A DNA stretch of 64,000 nt, taken from contig CM055314.2 of NCBI GenBank assembly GCA_029255685.2, positions 1,382,399 to 1,446,398 of the forward strand, read 5' to 3'. Shown here in pieces: positions 45,852-57,489 of this stretch. The DNA is from Silene conica (Eukaryota > Streptophyta > Magnoliopsida > Caryophyllales > Caryophyllaceae). Each line of letters starts with the position of its first letter. Position 1 is the first letter of the stretch. Both the position numbers and the translations under genes were made by a program. The notes under the pieces were generated by a model. The model ran no database searches and was not told the origin of the DNA. It was given only the letters and a program-made list of their open reading frames with translations.

Positions 45852-48474
45852 TTACTCAAATGCATCATCGTCATCATCGGGAAGGGGCTGCGCAGCGGCC
45901 ACAGCAAGCTCTTGTTCATGCCTGCATATATAAACACATCATTTAATTCAACAGACCTATTCGTAAATGGAACATAAACATGTGACAGAAAATTACCTCT
46001 GTTGCTCAACTAAATCAATTTGAACTTCGGGAGGTAACAAAGCCGGGGATTCCACAAAGTGCAAGGTGGCGTCACTGCCAACAGCAGAACATTATATTAG
46101 ACAACAACCAAAGAATTTTCTGATTAAATAACATCAACAAGTCTCTCTTGTGACGGTCATATCCGTCACAAACTTCCGACGGGTCAAGTAGATCCACTTG
46201 TTTATATAAGATAAAAATAAAGGTGCATAGAAAACCACAAAAACTTTGTCTTCAAATCTATAAATGGGTTTTACTTGGCCCGTCGCAAGCTTGCAACGGA
46301 TATTGCAGTCGCAAATGAGAATTTGTGAAATAACACTGTACGAATATACTAACCCAGCTAATTTGCGAGCAAGGTAAAGGAAAGGCTTCTCGAAGTTGTA
46401 ATTGCTCTTAGCTGATATCTCATAGTACTGCAAGTTCTTCTTCCTGTGGAAGGTAACTTGCTTGGCCTTCACCTGCCTGTTCTTTACATCAACCTTATTT
46501 CCACAGAGGACAATGGGGATGTTCTCGCATACCCTGAGGTGATAGAAAGCACCATCAAAGAAATTGTTAAGACATTACATTGATTCATAGGATATCAACA
46601 CCCATGATAAAGATTAAGCGTGAAGTGTGATGCAACCTGCAGAGATCCCGATGCCATGTTGGAACGTTCTTATACGTCAAACGAGCAGTGACATCAAACA
46701 TGATGATAGCACACTGACCGTGAATGCTGAAAACGCACACAATAGATGGTTTAGTAAAAGCAGATTAGAAAGAACTAGATGCTGCTAACACTACGACTCC
46801 CATCAACCTTGGTGAAAAAACACTGAATAACATGTCAATGATACTAAGTGTCATCTTTGTCAAACTGAGTGAGGTTGAAGACATTAACCACTTGTTCAAA
46901 GGCAGCGATGGCAGTAAGATTTTTGGAGGGCTAAAAGGCAGTGGCTGAGACTCTTGTGAGTTAAAGTATGCACAGGGTATCTGGAACAAACTAGCAAATG
47001 AGTTCAGGGTAATTCAAGTCCCTGTGCTGGGTTGGGTTACGTTACTGAGACTCATTTACAGAAATTCAAGGAGTGCATGCAAATGGGTCAGCCTCAATTA
47101 TGTTCCAAAAAAAATGTATTACTATATTATAAAAGAGCAAAGGAACGTAGGTTTAGGCTAGGTAAGCATGCTCTTGAGAGTCAAAGTACCACAAGTAATA
47201 AAAACCGTTTGCACAAATACCATCTTCAATGCTCTTGAGAGTCAAAGTACCACGAGTAACACAAGTAAGCATGCTCTTGAGATTCGAAGTACCACATGTA
47301 ACATAAGTTTAGGGTTGGCAATACATGCTGTAAATCAATCTTAAGGATTGCAAGGTTCCTAATATAAAAGAGCCAAGGAACATAGGTTTAGGCTAGGTAA
47401 GCATGCTCTTGAGAGTCAAAGTACCACAAGTAATAAAAACCGTTTGCACAAATACCATCTTCAATGCTCTTGAGAGTCAAACTACCACGTAGTAACACGA
47501 GTAAGCATGCTCTTGAGATTCGAAGTACCACATATAACATAGGTTTAGGGTTGCCAACAATACATGCTGTAAATCAATCTTAAGGATTGCTAGGGTTCAT
47601 ATCCATGCAACTCTACTACGGGTGATAAAAAAATACTTGATACAACCAATTTAGAATGACATGAAAAACGAAGAAAGAAAGCAATTAGAAGATAACTGAC
47701 TAGTATCCATCTCTGAGGCCTCCAAATTTCTCTTGGCCGGCCGTATCCCAGCAGTAAAATCGAATCTGTCCACAGTTAGTGTGGAAGTCCAACGGATGAA
47801 CCTCGACACCAATAGTAGCTGCATAAATCAACCTCGAACATCGTTAACTAAGAACAATAGGTCTCACTTGTGACGGATATTTCCGTCTTGTGACGCGTCA
47901 AATATTTCCTATAGAGATAAATAAGACAAAAGTAGGATATTTGACTGCTTGTAACGGATATCGGCCGTCACAAATGTCCTCATTTGCGAACTAAGAAAGG
48001 AGATTAGACATAGACGACTGCGACTAAGGAAACAACTTACGCTCGTATTTCTTCTCAAATTCACCAGAAAGATGCCTCTTGACGAAAGTAGTTTTCCCTA
48101 CACATTATTAAAGATTGAAAATGACGCCTCAATACAATCATCTGAACCAAAACCGCCATGAATTCAACATCTAAGATCATAAACAATTGAAAAAAACAAA
48201 AGGACGGCAAATCGATGTAGAAATGAAATCAAAATCAGCGGTAAACAAGTAATAATTAACTATTAACAGCTGATCTAAGAAGTAAATCGGAACTATTTCA
48301 AAAAAAATGTATACCTGTACCGCCATCGCCGACAAGAACAAGCTTAAAGCTAGGGTATGTAACTGTCTGCTGATTCGGCAACGCCTGTTCAACAAATCAA
48401 ATGAATCGATTAGAATAAAATAGAATTGATTGAATTGAAGGGAGAAAAGAGAGAGATGTGAGTGAAGAAACCAT
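45852..48474 (-). CDS. RAN: GTP-binding nuclear protein RAN
   Basis: Small GTPase that drives nuclear import and export and spindle assembly through its nucleus-cytoplasm GTP gradient. Exons: 48472-48474 (the ATG alone), 48315-48384, 48041-48097, 47701-47818, 46637-46726, 46354-46533, 45997-46074, 45852-45921. Sum 666 bases, 221 residues, exactly the plant RAN length. P loop GDGGTGKTTF (about 20-29), effector loop [37 protein letters not shown] and the acidic tail DDDDDAF are intact. All introns GT-AG. One intron donor is GTCAGT. Introns contain two MITEs and a 235-bp duplication. Paralogue number cannot be assigned. Confidence 0.97.
46136..46332. mobile_element. CGTCACAAGCTTGCGACGG-family MITE in a RAN intron
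   Basis: CTTGTGACGGTCATATCCGT, ACTTCCGACGGGTCAAGTAG at the left; GGCCCGTCGCAAGCTTGCAA and CGCAAATGAGAATTTGTG at the right. In the intron between exons 46354-46533 and 45997-46074. Confidence 0.75.
47131..47600. repeat. 235-bp tandem duplication in a RAN intron
   Basis: Units start at 47131 and 47366 (GGTTTAGGCTAGGTAAGCAT in both) and end with GCTGTAAATCAATCTTAAGG in both. Each unit has internal shorter repeats of GCTCTTGAGAGTCAAAGTAC. Confidence 0.92.
47861..47988. mobile_element. Second CGTCACAAGCTTGCGACGG-family MITE in RAN
   Basis: CACTTGTGACGGATATTTCC at the left, GGATATCGGCCGTCACAAAT at the right, with AATAAGACAAAAG in the middle. In the intron between exons 48041-48097 and 47701-47818. 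Shorter than other copies. Confidence 0.65.
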
Positions 48475-48564
48475 TGTTATCGAGCTTGAATTAATTTAAT
48501 AGAGAAGTGGAATGCGAAAATGGAGGAGAGAGAAAGAAAGGAAGAAGGAATGGAGGAAGGAAGG

Positions 48565-48576
48565 TTTATATATATG
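48565..48576 (-). promoter_or_regulatory. TATA box of RAN
   Basis: TATATATAAA on the minus strand about 95 bases upstream of the ATG, between a purine-rich leader and the upstream region. Confidence 0.5.
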
Positions 48577-48689
48577 AAGGGTTTTGGGATTCCTTTGAAT
48601 TTTGTGTTGTATGGCGTTGGCGTTTCCCCAACGCTATCATCTCCGCCGTTCGATTCTCTCTTTATTGACACGTCTTATTCTCCTTATTC

Positions 48690-49180
48690 TAAGTCGGCTA
48701 GCAGAACGCTCGGAATCAGCTCTTTAGAAGCTCGGCTTGAAAATGGTTAAAACTAATTTCGAGCCAATTTCGAGTCGGGTGGTCCAAATTCGAGCCGATT
48801 CCGAGCTTAGTAGAGCTCGGAATCGGAAGTTCGTTTAGACTCGTTTTTTCTATTACTTTTAGTTATTTTGTCATTTTGTAATTATTTTTGTTCTTAATAA
48901 AATGTAATTTTAGCATTTATAATCATATGTTTCTTAAATTTGCATTTTTCTTAAAATATTTTTATATTTTAATTTGATTTAAAAGTTCAGTAAAGTAAAG
49001 AAAATAAAGATTTAACCGAATCGAATAGAGCTCGAGCCTAATCTGAGCTGATTTCAAGCTTTGAGTTTTTAAACTCGGATAATTCCGAGCCGATTCTGAG
49101 CTCAAGCTCAAGTTTCCGAGCCGACTCCAAGCCCACTCGAGCTCGAACTCAAATCGGCTCGATTACAGCCCTAATGTAAT
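48690..49180. repeat. GAGC/GCTCGG-rich degenerate repeat upstream of RAN
   Basis: Dense GAGCTCGGAATC, CGAGCCGATTC and GAGCTCGAGCC words on both ends with an AT-rich centre (48840-49020), so the two GC-rich flanks may be ends of one element. Similar block at 1880-2010. Confidence 0.5.
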
Positions 49181-50136
49181 TCAACGGTTTTACAAGCTCA
49201 CCGTTATAGCTGGGAAGAAAATGGATTTTGGACCCTTTTCAGGTCCCGATTAATAAACGTAATCGCGTTTTAGTAAAACTAGTCCGCATTTTTAGTTTAC
49301 ACGAAACTGTCCTGGACCAAAAACTGAGATTTACAAATCATAAACCCTAACTCAAATTGGGAGGTTTTTAATTTACATGCTTATTTTGTTTAATAGTGCT
49401 TGACAAATGATCTCATAGTGATTTTAGGTCCTAAAACACTTTTAGTTTTAGGACCTGAATATTTAACATGCAAATAATTTCGTGGTTTTATAATATAAAT
49501 CACAAATTTTATAATTTAATTTTAAAGTTGAAAACTTGTAAAAACTAATAAAAATGATTTTGCATGTACAACTAGCTCTGAATGCCAATCGTTAGGTTCA
49601 TATACTGATATACCCCATTAATCATATTAATCTACAAATTAACTTATTAATTTTATGGTGGATCTAGTACATGCAAGACTATACTAGAAGAAAATTGTTC
49701 ATACAATGAGTTTCCGGAAATTAGGGCACAAAATTGGTTGCAATTTTGTTCTTGAGCTTATTATCGCAGTCATATGATCCTCCTAGATCGCAAGTGTAGC
49801 TTTACTCCGACTAATACACACCAATACTTAGCCCGAGACTTTACTAATAATTTAGGTCTAGAAATTAATTAGTAAAAACCTTAATTAGTAATCTAATAAT
49901 AGATTTTATGAGAAAAATTAACATAAACACTTTTATGTATTTTTAGAGAGATGAATCAATATGCAAAGACGATCCGTTAACTTTGGTATATCAAAAACGA
50001 TAGTCGATTTTCTATTGATATATTCTGAGTTATTGAGCATTCGTTGTTATTTCTCTATGTTTTGTGTTTGATGTGAGTTGAATTGGATGACAAATCAAGG
50101 TCACATTAGTCAGTGGTATTTATAATGAATTTACAA
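49181..50136. other. AT-rich intergenic DNA
   Basis: No gene seen. Confidence 0.4.
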
Positions 50137-50228
50137 CGATTACATTTTCAAATTCTAACGGTTACATTTTTAAATTCTAACTGTTAGATTTTTAAATTCT
50201 AACGGCAACATTTTCAAATTCTAACGGC
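50137..50228. repeat. 22-bp minisatellite
   Basis: Four units of the type TTACATTTTCAAATTCTAACGG in tandem with small changes. Confidence 0.9.
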
Positions 50229-50469
50229 CTCATAAATCATTAAGTGACATGAGTACATGATCTTGCAACTTCAGAATTCGACTCATTGAATGTTTACAAT
50301 GACTCTTCAATGCAACTTTAAAATCCCATTCAATTCAAATTATATAATGGTTAACGATTTAGCATATAAAATTTGAATTTAAGCATTATTAATAACGTTA
50401 AACGGAAGACAAAATATTAATAGTTAATAACTAGACTACAAACACGTTTTTTTTTTTTTAAAAGATATT

Positions 50470-50820
50470 ACCCATGGAGTAGATGATGAAATTCATCATC
50501 AGTTCATGGTTGCACGTTGAAACTCAACGTGCGGTCCATGGTTGGATGAAGAAGATCATTCATCCATGGATGGATGGTGAAATTCATCATTCAATCCACG
50601 GATAGATGATGAATTTCATCATCCAACCATGGACAACACGTTGAGTTTCAACGTGTGGTTCATGGTTGGATGCTGAAATTTATCATCCATTGTCTCAACG
50701 TGTGCCCATGGTTGAATGATGAAATTCATCATCTAGTCTATGGTTATAGTGTGAACTCAACGTGTTGTCCATGGTTGGATCCATGGATTGAATGATTAAT
50801 TTCATTATCCTTTCATGGCC
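50470..50820. repeat. Cluster of nested palindromes
   Basis: GATGATGAAATTCATCATC at 50482-50500, its reverse complement at 50604-50622, a third copy at 50715-50733 and weaker forms near 50575, 50672 and 50791. CACGTTGAAACTCAACGTG at 50513-50531 recurs as its exact reverse complement at 50637-50655. CCATGGTTGGAT and ATCCAACCATGG link them. No ORF. Confidence 0.95.
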
Positions 50821-51443
50821 AACAAGATATGAAATCGATCGAAAATGCCATAAAATTGTTAACTTAATGGAGAAATCCATTAAGTTTGCAAATTATTGAT
50901 TTTCGTTTTTTTAATTGAAGTGTTTTTTGTTCAAAAGTCTTTGAAATGAAAACGCCGACTACAATTACTGAAACGCCAACTATAAAAACTAACCCTTCCA
51001 ATAGTTCTTGTGTCCAAAATAAATCAGTAAGTCTAACTTTTGCGACGGGTCAAATACTACATACTTCCTGCATTTAAATACATAGTGAATTTATGCTTTA
51101 TGCATAAATTTTAGGGCTATTTCATATAAATAATCCATCCTATGCTTGGTCTTACGATAATGCTCCAGCCTATTAGTAATTCGAATTAAATCCAACCTAT
51201 GCTTGCTATGTTCCAATATTACCCTAAGTGGACGGGCAACCTGTCTAACAGGTAACCATCTTAAGAAAGAAAGGAAGAAGTGTGTTGAACACATTTCAAA
51301 ACAAAAAAACGCCATTTTCCTTTGGTCTGTTCATCTTCCAAAACCATCGCCATCCATAATCATCATCATCCCCCTTCAAATTTTCTGGGTAATCTTCATC
51401 AATCTTCATCATCTTCTCCTTCCCATACGCAACTGCAGCAACA

Positions 51444-54400
51444 ATGGTCATTGTAAGTGTTTCGTTTGCCCTTAATCTTTCCAATTTTTTTACTGTGTAA
51501 AATTTCCACAATTTTGAAGTGTAATCTTGTTATATTCTGTTAAAATAGCATAATTTTGATAAACTAGTATTCGTCTATAATCAAATGGGGCTAAAGTTAA
51601 GGGTTTTAAGTTTAATCATTTATGTTTTTTTTGAAATGGGGATAAAGTTAAGGGTTTTCAGTAGAATCATTACATTTGATAGTTAGTTTGATGAACTTAA
51701 GTTGATTGTTATTTGTTTTGTTAATTATGTTTATCTAGGTTAGTCCTTGGGACATTGTAACCCTGAAAATTTGGTTTGGAGGTTCCTTTAGGAAAGGTGA
51801 TGTGCATTTGATTTACAGTAGTAGATGTTTTAGGACTGCGGGTGTGGAGTGTGACGAGTTATGTTGGTTTACTTTGCTTGAAGAGGCTGAGAAGTGTGGT
51901 TGTTTTACAAGAAATGTTGATGCCATTTCTATCTAAGGCCTCAAGTAGGATTACAGAAGGTTGAGAATGATAAGGATGTTGGGACTATGAGTGAAGTGTC
52001 AATTGGGAAAAGGGTTATTGAGTGTTATATTGTCAGTGAGAGGGATATTCCAGAGGTAATGGAGTTGCTAAATTATACTTCAATGGAGTTGATGACTGTT
52101 GTGCAGTTACCATCAAAGTTGACTCCTAGGAGAAAAGAACAAAGCAAGGGTATAAGTGTCAATACTGGTATGAATAAGGGACCACAAATTCATGAAACCC
52201 TAAACTCACCTAACACCATTAACTCTTCAAAACAGGCTGCTCCATCTCAACAAAAACAAACCCTCTCATCTACACAAAAACAAACAACCCCAACTAAACC
52301 ACCAGAAACAATCAGATCTGAACAAACACAAAAGGTTCCAACTCCTATTGAATCGTTATTTGACTGCAATGACACAACAATAGGAGATCTGTTTGACCAA
52401 TATGAGGAAGAGGCTGAAAGGGTTGGGTTAAATACCCTTGATGATGTTGAGTGGGATGATTTGAGTGAAAGTGAGGACCCTGGGTATGAACCTGAGGAAG
52501 ATGGTGACAATGATGATGGGGAATCTAGTGAGCTAGAGTTAACTGATGATGAGTTAATTGAAATAGAGGTGTTGAATGAAGAAGTGGAGCATTTTATTGA
52601 GAAAGAAATTGAGTCAGAAGACATTTCTGATGAGGAGTTGCAAGTAGTTAGGGAGAAGGTTAAAAGTTGGAATGCAAATGCTTTGAAAACAGCAAGGCAA
52701 CTTCAGATTGAGGCTGCTGCTATTTTATTACCTGGACAACAGCAGGCAGCTGACATTTCTGATGAGGAAGGTGATGTAGGGGGACAAGGTGAAGATGGTA
52801 TACTAAGTGATTACGACAATAGTGGGGATGAAATTCACACCCCTGGTAACAGTGAGGAAGATTCTGTGCCTGGTAAAAGAAAGAAGAAGACAGTGCCAGA
52901 AGTAGATCAGAAAACTGATTTCAGTAAGTTTAGATGGTGTTTTGGGATTAGGTTTGCAAATAGAGAGCTTTTTAGAGAGTGTGTGATTAGGTATGCGATA
53001 GCTCAAGGAAGAAATCTCACTTTTGATAAGAGTGACAAAGGTAGAGGTCAAAGGCTTGGGGTGAGATGTGTGCCAGGATGTCCATTCAAAATGTATGCTA
53101 GTTGGGATAAACAAGGAGCCTGTATGTTGGTGAAATCTGTTGACCCACATCATACCTGCCAGAGAAACATGGAAAGGAATAGGCAACTGAAGTCAACCTG
53201 GCAAGCCAAACAGTTCTTAGATGTTTTCAAAACAAGGCCTCATTGGCCAGCCTCTGAGATCATTGACACTGTTAGGAAGGCATATAAGGTAATTATTAAG
53301 AGAAATTATGCATATAAGGTGAAGTACATTGCTCATAGAATGCTCCATGGTTCAATGAAAGATCATTACAGCAAAATGGGTAGTTATATACAAGCTTTGA
53401 AAGAGGGAGATCCAAATAATATCTTCATATTGCATACAGTTCCTGGTAAGAATAATGTTCCAGTTTTTCAAAGGTTTTTTGTCTGTTTTCATGCTTTGAG
53501 ACAAGGGTGGCTGACTGGGTGTAGAAGAGTATTATCTGTTGACTCTTGTTTCTTGAAAACATTTCTAGGAGGGCAATTAATTGCAGCAACTGGTAGGGAT
53601 GCTAATGAGCAAATGTATCCATTAGCTTGGGCTGTAGTAGAAGGTGAAAACAATGCTAGTTATGAATGGTTTTTTAAGGAATTGAAAAAGGCCCTAGGAG
53701 AGGCAGATGGTGATGGGTGGACAGTGATATCAGATCAGCATCAGGTATGTTTTTTTTAAGTGAGTTTGATAAAGTTAATGTTCTTAATTTGTTTGTTACA
53801 AAAGTTAATGTTATTAATCCTCATTATTTGATGCAGAGCATCGTTACAATGGTGGCACAAGAACTCCCTAAGGCTGAGCACAGACATTGTGCCAGGCATA
53901 TCTTTGCAAACTGGCACAAGACTTATAAGGGGGATGAGATGAAACTATGCTTTTGGAATTGTGCCATGGCATACAACACAGCTGACTTTGATGAAGCAGT
54001 AAGTGCCATGAGAGAGGTGGACAACAGGGCAGCTGAAGCTTTCTTAGCTTGCAATCCCTCACTATTCTGTAGGGCATTTATCAGTACCAAGTCCAAGAGC
54101 GATGTAATCGTCAACAACATGGCGGAGACATTTAATGCGTACATTATAGAAGCTAGAGCTAAGCATTTATTGTACATGCTTGAGGACATTAGGACATCCA
54201 TCATGACCAGGATGGTGTCCAAAAAAACTGAAATGGAGAAGAAGGCATTAACAGTATGTCCTAGAGTACAAGCCAGATTAGATGAAGCCAAGGATAAATG
54301 TGCTGAATATCGTCTTTTTCCATCAACAACAACTTTATTTCAAGTGAGACAAGGCATAGATGAGGTAAATGTTGATTTGATTGCAAGGACATGTACTTGT

Positions 54401-55224
54401 AAGAGATGGGACTTGACTGGTATCCCATGTAGTCATGCTGTAGCTGTCATCTTTGAAATGCATGGTGAACCTGAAGATTATGTTGATGATGTGTACAAGA
54501 AGGAGGCTTACTTGTTGAGCTACAATGGTTCAATTGCCCCTTGTCCTGGCCAAAGACATTGGCCTAAGGTTTCCATGACTTTAAATCCCCCACCAATAAA
54601 AGTAGGACCTGGCAGGCCACGAAAGAAGAGAGTGAGGGATCCCCATGAGGACCCTAAAAATCCTGACAAGTTGACTAAGCGTGGCCTACTTATGACTTGC
54701 TCCATATGCAAGTCCACTTCACACAACAAAAGAAGATGTCCTAATAAGGACAATGTTGTTGAGCCACAAACAAAGAGACCCAAGGGCAGACCAAGAACCA
54801 ACAACTTACAGATGGAAGAAATGGCTACTACATCTAACCCCCATCATGCTGTATCTGCACATCCCTCTAGAATTGGAAGAGGTGGAAGAGTTATAAGGGC
54901 TGGTAGAGGAACAACAAGAGGAAGGGGTGGCAGATATGCAACAAGAGGAAGGGCTGGTGGAAGAGGAAGGGTAAACTCATATACCTACAGTTTGCTTGTT
55001 GTTTTTCTGTATATTTTACACAGGTGCAAGCAAAAGAAGGGCTGACTGACACATTTTTTGTACATTTTAAGCAGGTGCCTCGAGGATTTGGTATTTTATT
55101 TGATGACAGTGGAAATGGGTACACCAATGATCCAAGAAGTACAACAGGGCCTATTAGCATCACCACAAATGAGGGGCAAGGTACCCAGACGACACAGCAA
55201 TCTGTAAACCAGAACCAACAGTAA
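51444..55224 (+). CDS. MULE transposase (mudrA-like), one N-terminal frameshift
   Basis: Cuts and inserts the element at its TIRs. Proposed exons: 51444-51452, 51739-53744, 53837-54970, 55075-55224 (or from 55024, also in frame). Exon 2 begins with a PB1-like leader (VTLKIWFGGSFRKGDVHLIY) that runs into a stop near 51935; the frame shifts by one base to FYLRPQVGLQKVENDKDVG, consistent with loss of one T in the TTT run near 51930. From ATG 51987 the frame is open: an acidic stretch, the MuDR DNA-binding domain (FRWCFGIRFANRELFRECVI, about 310-400), and the MULE DDE domain with VDSCFLK and VISDQHQ, then EHRHCARHIFANW after the intron. A SWIM finger CTCKRWDLTGIPCSHAVAVI, an AT-hook-like GPGRPRKKR, a CCHC knuckle CSICKSTSHNKRRC and an RGG tail follow. 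An internal start at 51987 could still give an enzyme with all catalytic parts. Confidence 0.92.
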
Positions 55225-55547
55225 GAAGTTGAAGAAAAGCGTGGAAGGACCAGCTGTTGCTATTGCTCTCGTTTAATGTTTTTTTCTGGTTTTTTTGGAT
55301 AATGTAGCTGGTTTTGATGATTATAAACTGTAGTTTTTGGAAACATTAGGACCAAGTCATATTTTGGTGTTGTTTAGATGATATCAGGTGTACTAAAAAA
55401 CAAGAACAAGCTTTTGGTTTTCAAATGAACATGTATGGAATGCAAAAAATTCTCCTTCGATTGAAAACAAACACTCTTCTTGTATTGAAAACCCGAGTTC
55501 ATTACTACTACATATTACATACTGTTGGAAACATTCATAAGCATACA

Positions 55548-56021
55548 TCACACATTCTTACACATACACCAAATTGCAAAAACAACCCAGGAAACTAACA
55601 ATGCGTACAACACTAATTTCTCGCTTCTAGAATGCTTCTTAACAGCAGAATTTAATTCACCCACAATCGTCTTCAACTTCTCATTCTTCTTCTTCATTCT
55701 GTTCAGCTTTTCTAACAATAGCTTCTTCTCTATATCTTCAGTTTCTTCGGTTTCTTTACACAAATCAGCCAATTGAAAAAACCCACAAGAATTGTTCTAC
55801 ATTCCAATTAATATAAGAAATTAGATTAATTGAGATACAATAAAATTCACTTAAATAAATTAACATACCGGCCAAAGTGAACAACCGTAGAACCATTTGC
55901 CCGCATTTTCTCCCTTCTTCGCGAACTTCAGAACTGCCCGTAAATTATGTCTGCATAAAACATTGTTTTCGAGATTTGAACCCCATGAATTACTTGAGGA
56001 TGCATAAGAAGTTTTCCCCAT
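55548..56021 (-). CDS. MULE accessory gene: GRF zinc finger, coiled coil and membrane helix
   Basis: Two exons, 55869-56021 and 55548-55796, phase 0, 133 residues. The N-terminus is Ser/Asn-rich (MGKTSYASSSNSWGS). A GRF-type finger follows (about 24-66): CRHNLRAVLKFAK, then GKWFYGCSLW, then NNSCGFFQLAD across the splice site. Next is a charged coiled coil (EEIEKK-like Glu/Lys heptads, about 72-108) and a C-terminal hydrophobic segment LVLYALLVSWVVFAIWCMC ending three residues before the stop. This matches the layout of the plant proteins annotated as At4g04775-like. It converges on the transposase gene with 323 bases between stop codons and lies fully within the TIRs. Upstream is a GA-rich leader (56030-56190). 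Function is unknown; by position it is comparable to mudrB of maize MuDR, but not related to it as far as I can see. Confidence 0.85.
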
Positions 56022-56675
56022 GAATTAAGAATGATGATGAGAGAATATGAGAGAAGAATAAGAAGAACAAGGAACTGGAGAGATGAGAAATTTAATAAGA
56101 AAAGGGAAGAAGAAGAAGAAGCAGGAAAATAAGAAGAAGAAGAAGGAAAATAAGACCGTTGTAGAAGAAGGAGAGAAATAAAAGGAAAAAAAAAAAAGAA
56201 TTAAATAAGGGAGAAACCTACAGCAACAGGTTACGTTTTTAAGTAAGTTTGATATTGGAACATAGCAAGCATAGGTTGGATTTAATTCGAATTACTAATA
56301 GGCTGGAGCATTATCGTAAGACCAAGCATAGGATGGATTATTTATATGAAATAGACCTAAATTTTAAGAGTATTAAAATATGATTGAAAGTACAATGGAA
56401 AGTGTGTAAGTTGTTTTTTTATTGTTTGTGGTGGAGTAATGGTGGACCATTTGATGACATTTTATGTAAATAATTGATGTTCATAAGGATATTTTACTAT
56501 GTTTTTGTCTTTATTACGAAAGGTGTAGTTTGAATATGAATAGATTAAAATGAAATATGTGTAGTTTGGATATAAATGGAGGAAGTATGTAGGTAAATAA
56601 GACAAAACAATTTGTCACTCCTAAAGTCTCAATGCATTTTGCTTTTGTCTTATCTATCCTACTTGGTATTTGATA

Positions 56676-56934
56676 CTTCCTCCATTCCAATCAATTCTAT
56701 ACATTTCACTTTTTCGATACTATTCATAAGTCGAGTGAATCTTCGACACAACTTCTAATATGTAACAAAAAATATAGTCATGTGAGATCTTATTTAAATT
56801 GTCTTACCGAGTATATTGTGAATATCAAAGTTTTATAATTTTTATCGATATGTAACTAAAGATATTAACAAAAGAAAACGGGTATTGACAAACGTGAAAA
56901 AGCAAATGTATAGAATTGATTGGAATGGAGGAAG
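56676..56934. mobile_element. Stowaway MITE, 259 bp
   Basis: CTTCCTCCATTCCAATCAAT then TCTATACATTT at the left and its complement at the right, with TA at 56674-56675 and 56935-56936. A half copy of the same right end lies at 44905-44940. Confidence 0.9.
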
Positions 56935-57058
56935 TAATACTTAACCTGTAACAAACCTGCACCGATATGCCCGTCACAAATAAGAATCTGGTAACATCAA
57001 AAAAAAAAAACAAAAAAAGAAGAAAGCGGGTGAAAGGGAGAATGAGGGTCCACAAATA

Positions 57059-57150
57059 CTTCCTCCATTTTTATATAATGTACCCATTTTATTAAAATAC
57101 TACGCTCATATATTCAACAAATGGATACCTTATATAAAAACGGAGGATAG
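57059..57150. mobile_element. Stowaway MITE, 92 bp
   Basis: CTTCCTCCATTTTTATATAA at the left, TTATATAAAAACGGAGGATAG at the right (first 20 bases: TTATATAAAAACGGAGGATA), with TA on both sides. Confidence 0.8.
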
Positions 57151-57489
57151 TACAAATTACGGTTATGGTTGAGAGAAGATTGCGACCTAGTAGTCCGTAG
57201 TGGAGACTGGAGTAACATAAAATTCTGGTGAATTCCACGCACAATTGAATAAAAACAAAACAAAATTCCTTGAAAGTCCAAATAATGGAAGCCGTTAGCA
57301 TGAAATACTCCCTCCCTACGTACTTACTACGCACATCCTTAAGTTTGAATGTTAAATATGATCCACCCTTTTGAATTGAAAACCACACCCCAACGCCATT
57401 GAAATACAATTACAATTTGACGGCTGCAAATTGAATAGAATTAATATGGAGGCAGAAATTCATGCATAGAAAAACAAAAGCAGCAGATT

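Larger units (their letters stand above)
51114..56357. mobile_element. Near-complete MULE (Mutator-like) transposon, 5.2 kb
   Basis: Terminal inverted repeats 51114-51219 and 56252-56357 match at 105 of 106 positions (mismatch at the third base). Both sides carry the 9-bp target duplication TAAATTTTA (51105-51113 and 56358-56366). Inside are a mudrA-like transposase gene on the plus strand and a small convergent gene on the minus strand. Near-identical ends and an intact duplication indicate recent insertion. Confidence 0.97.
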
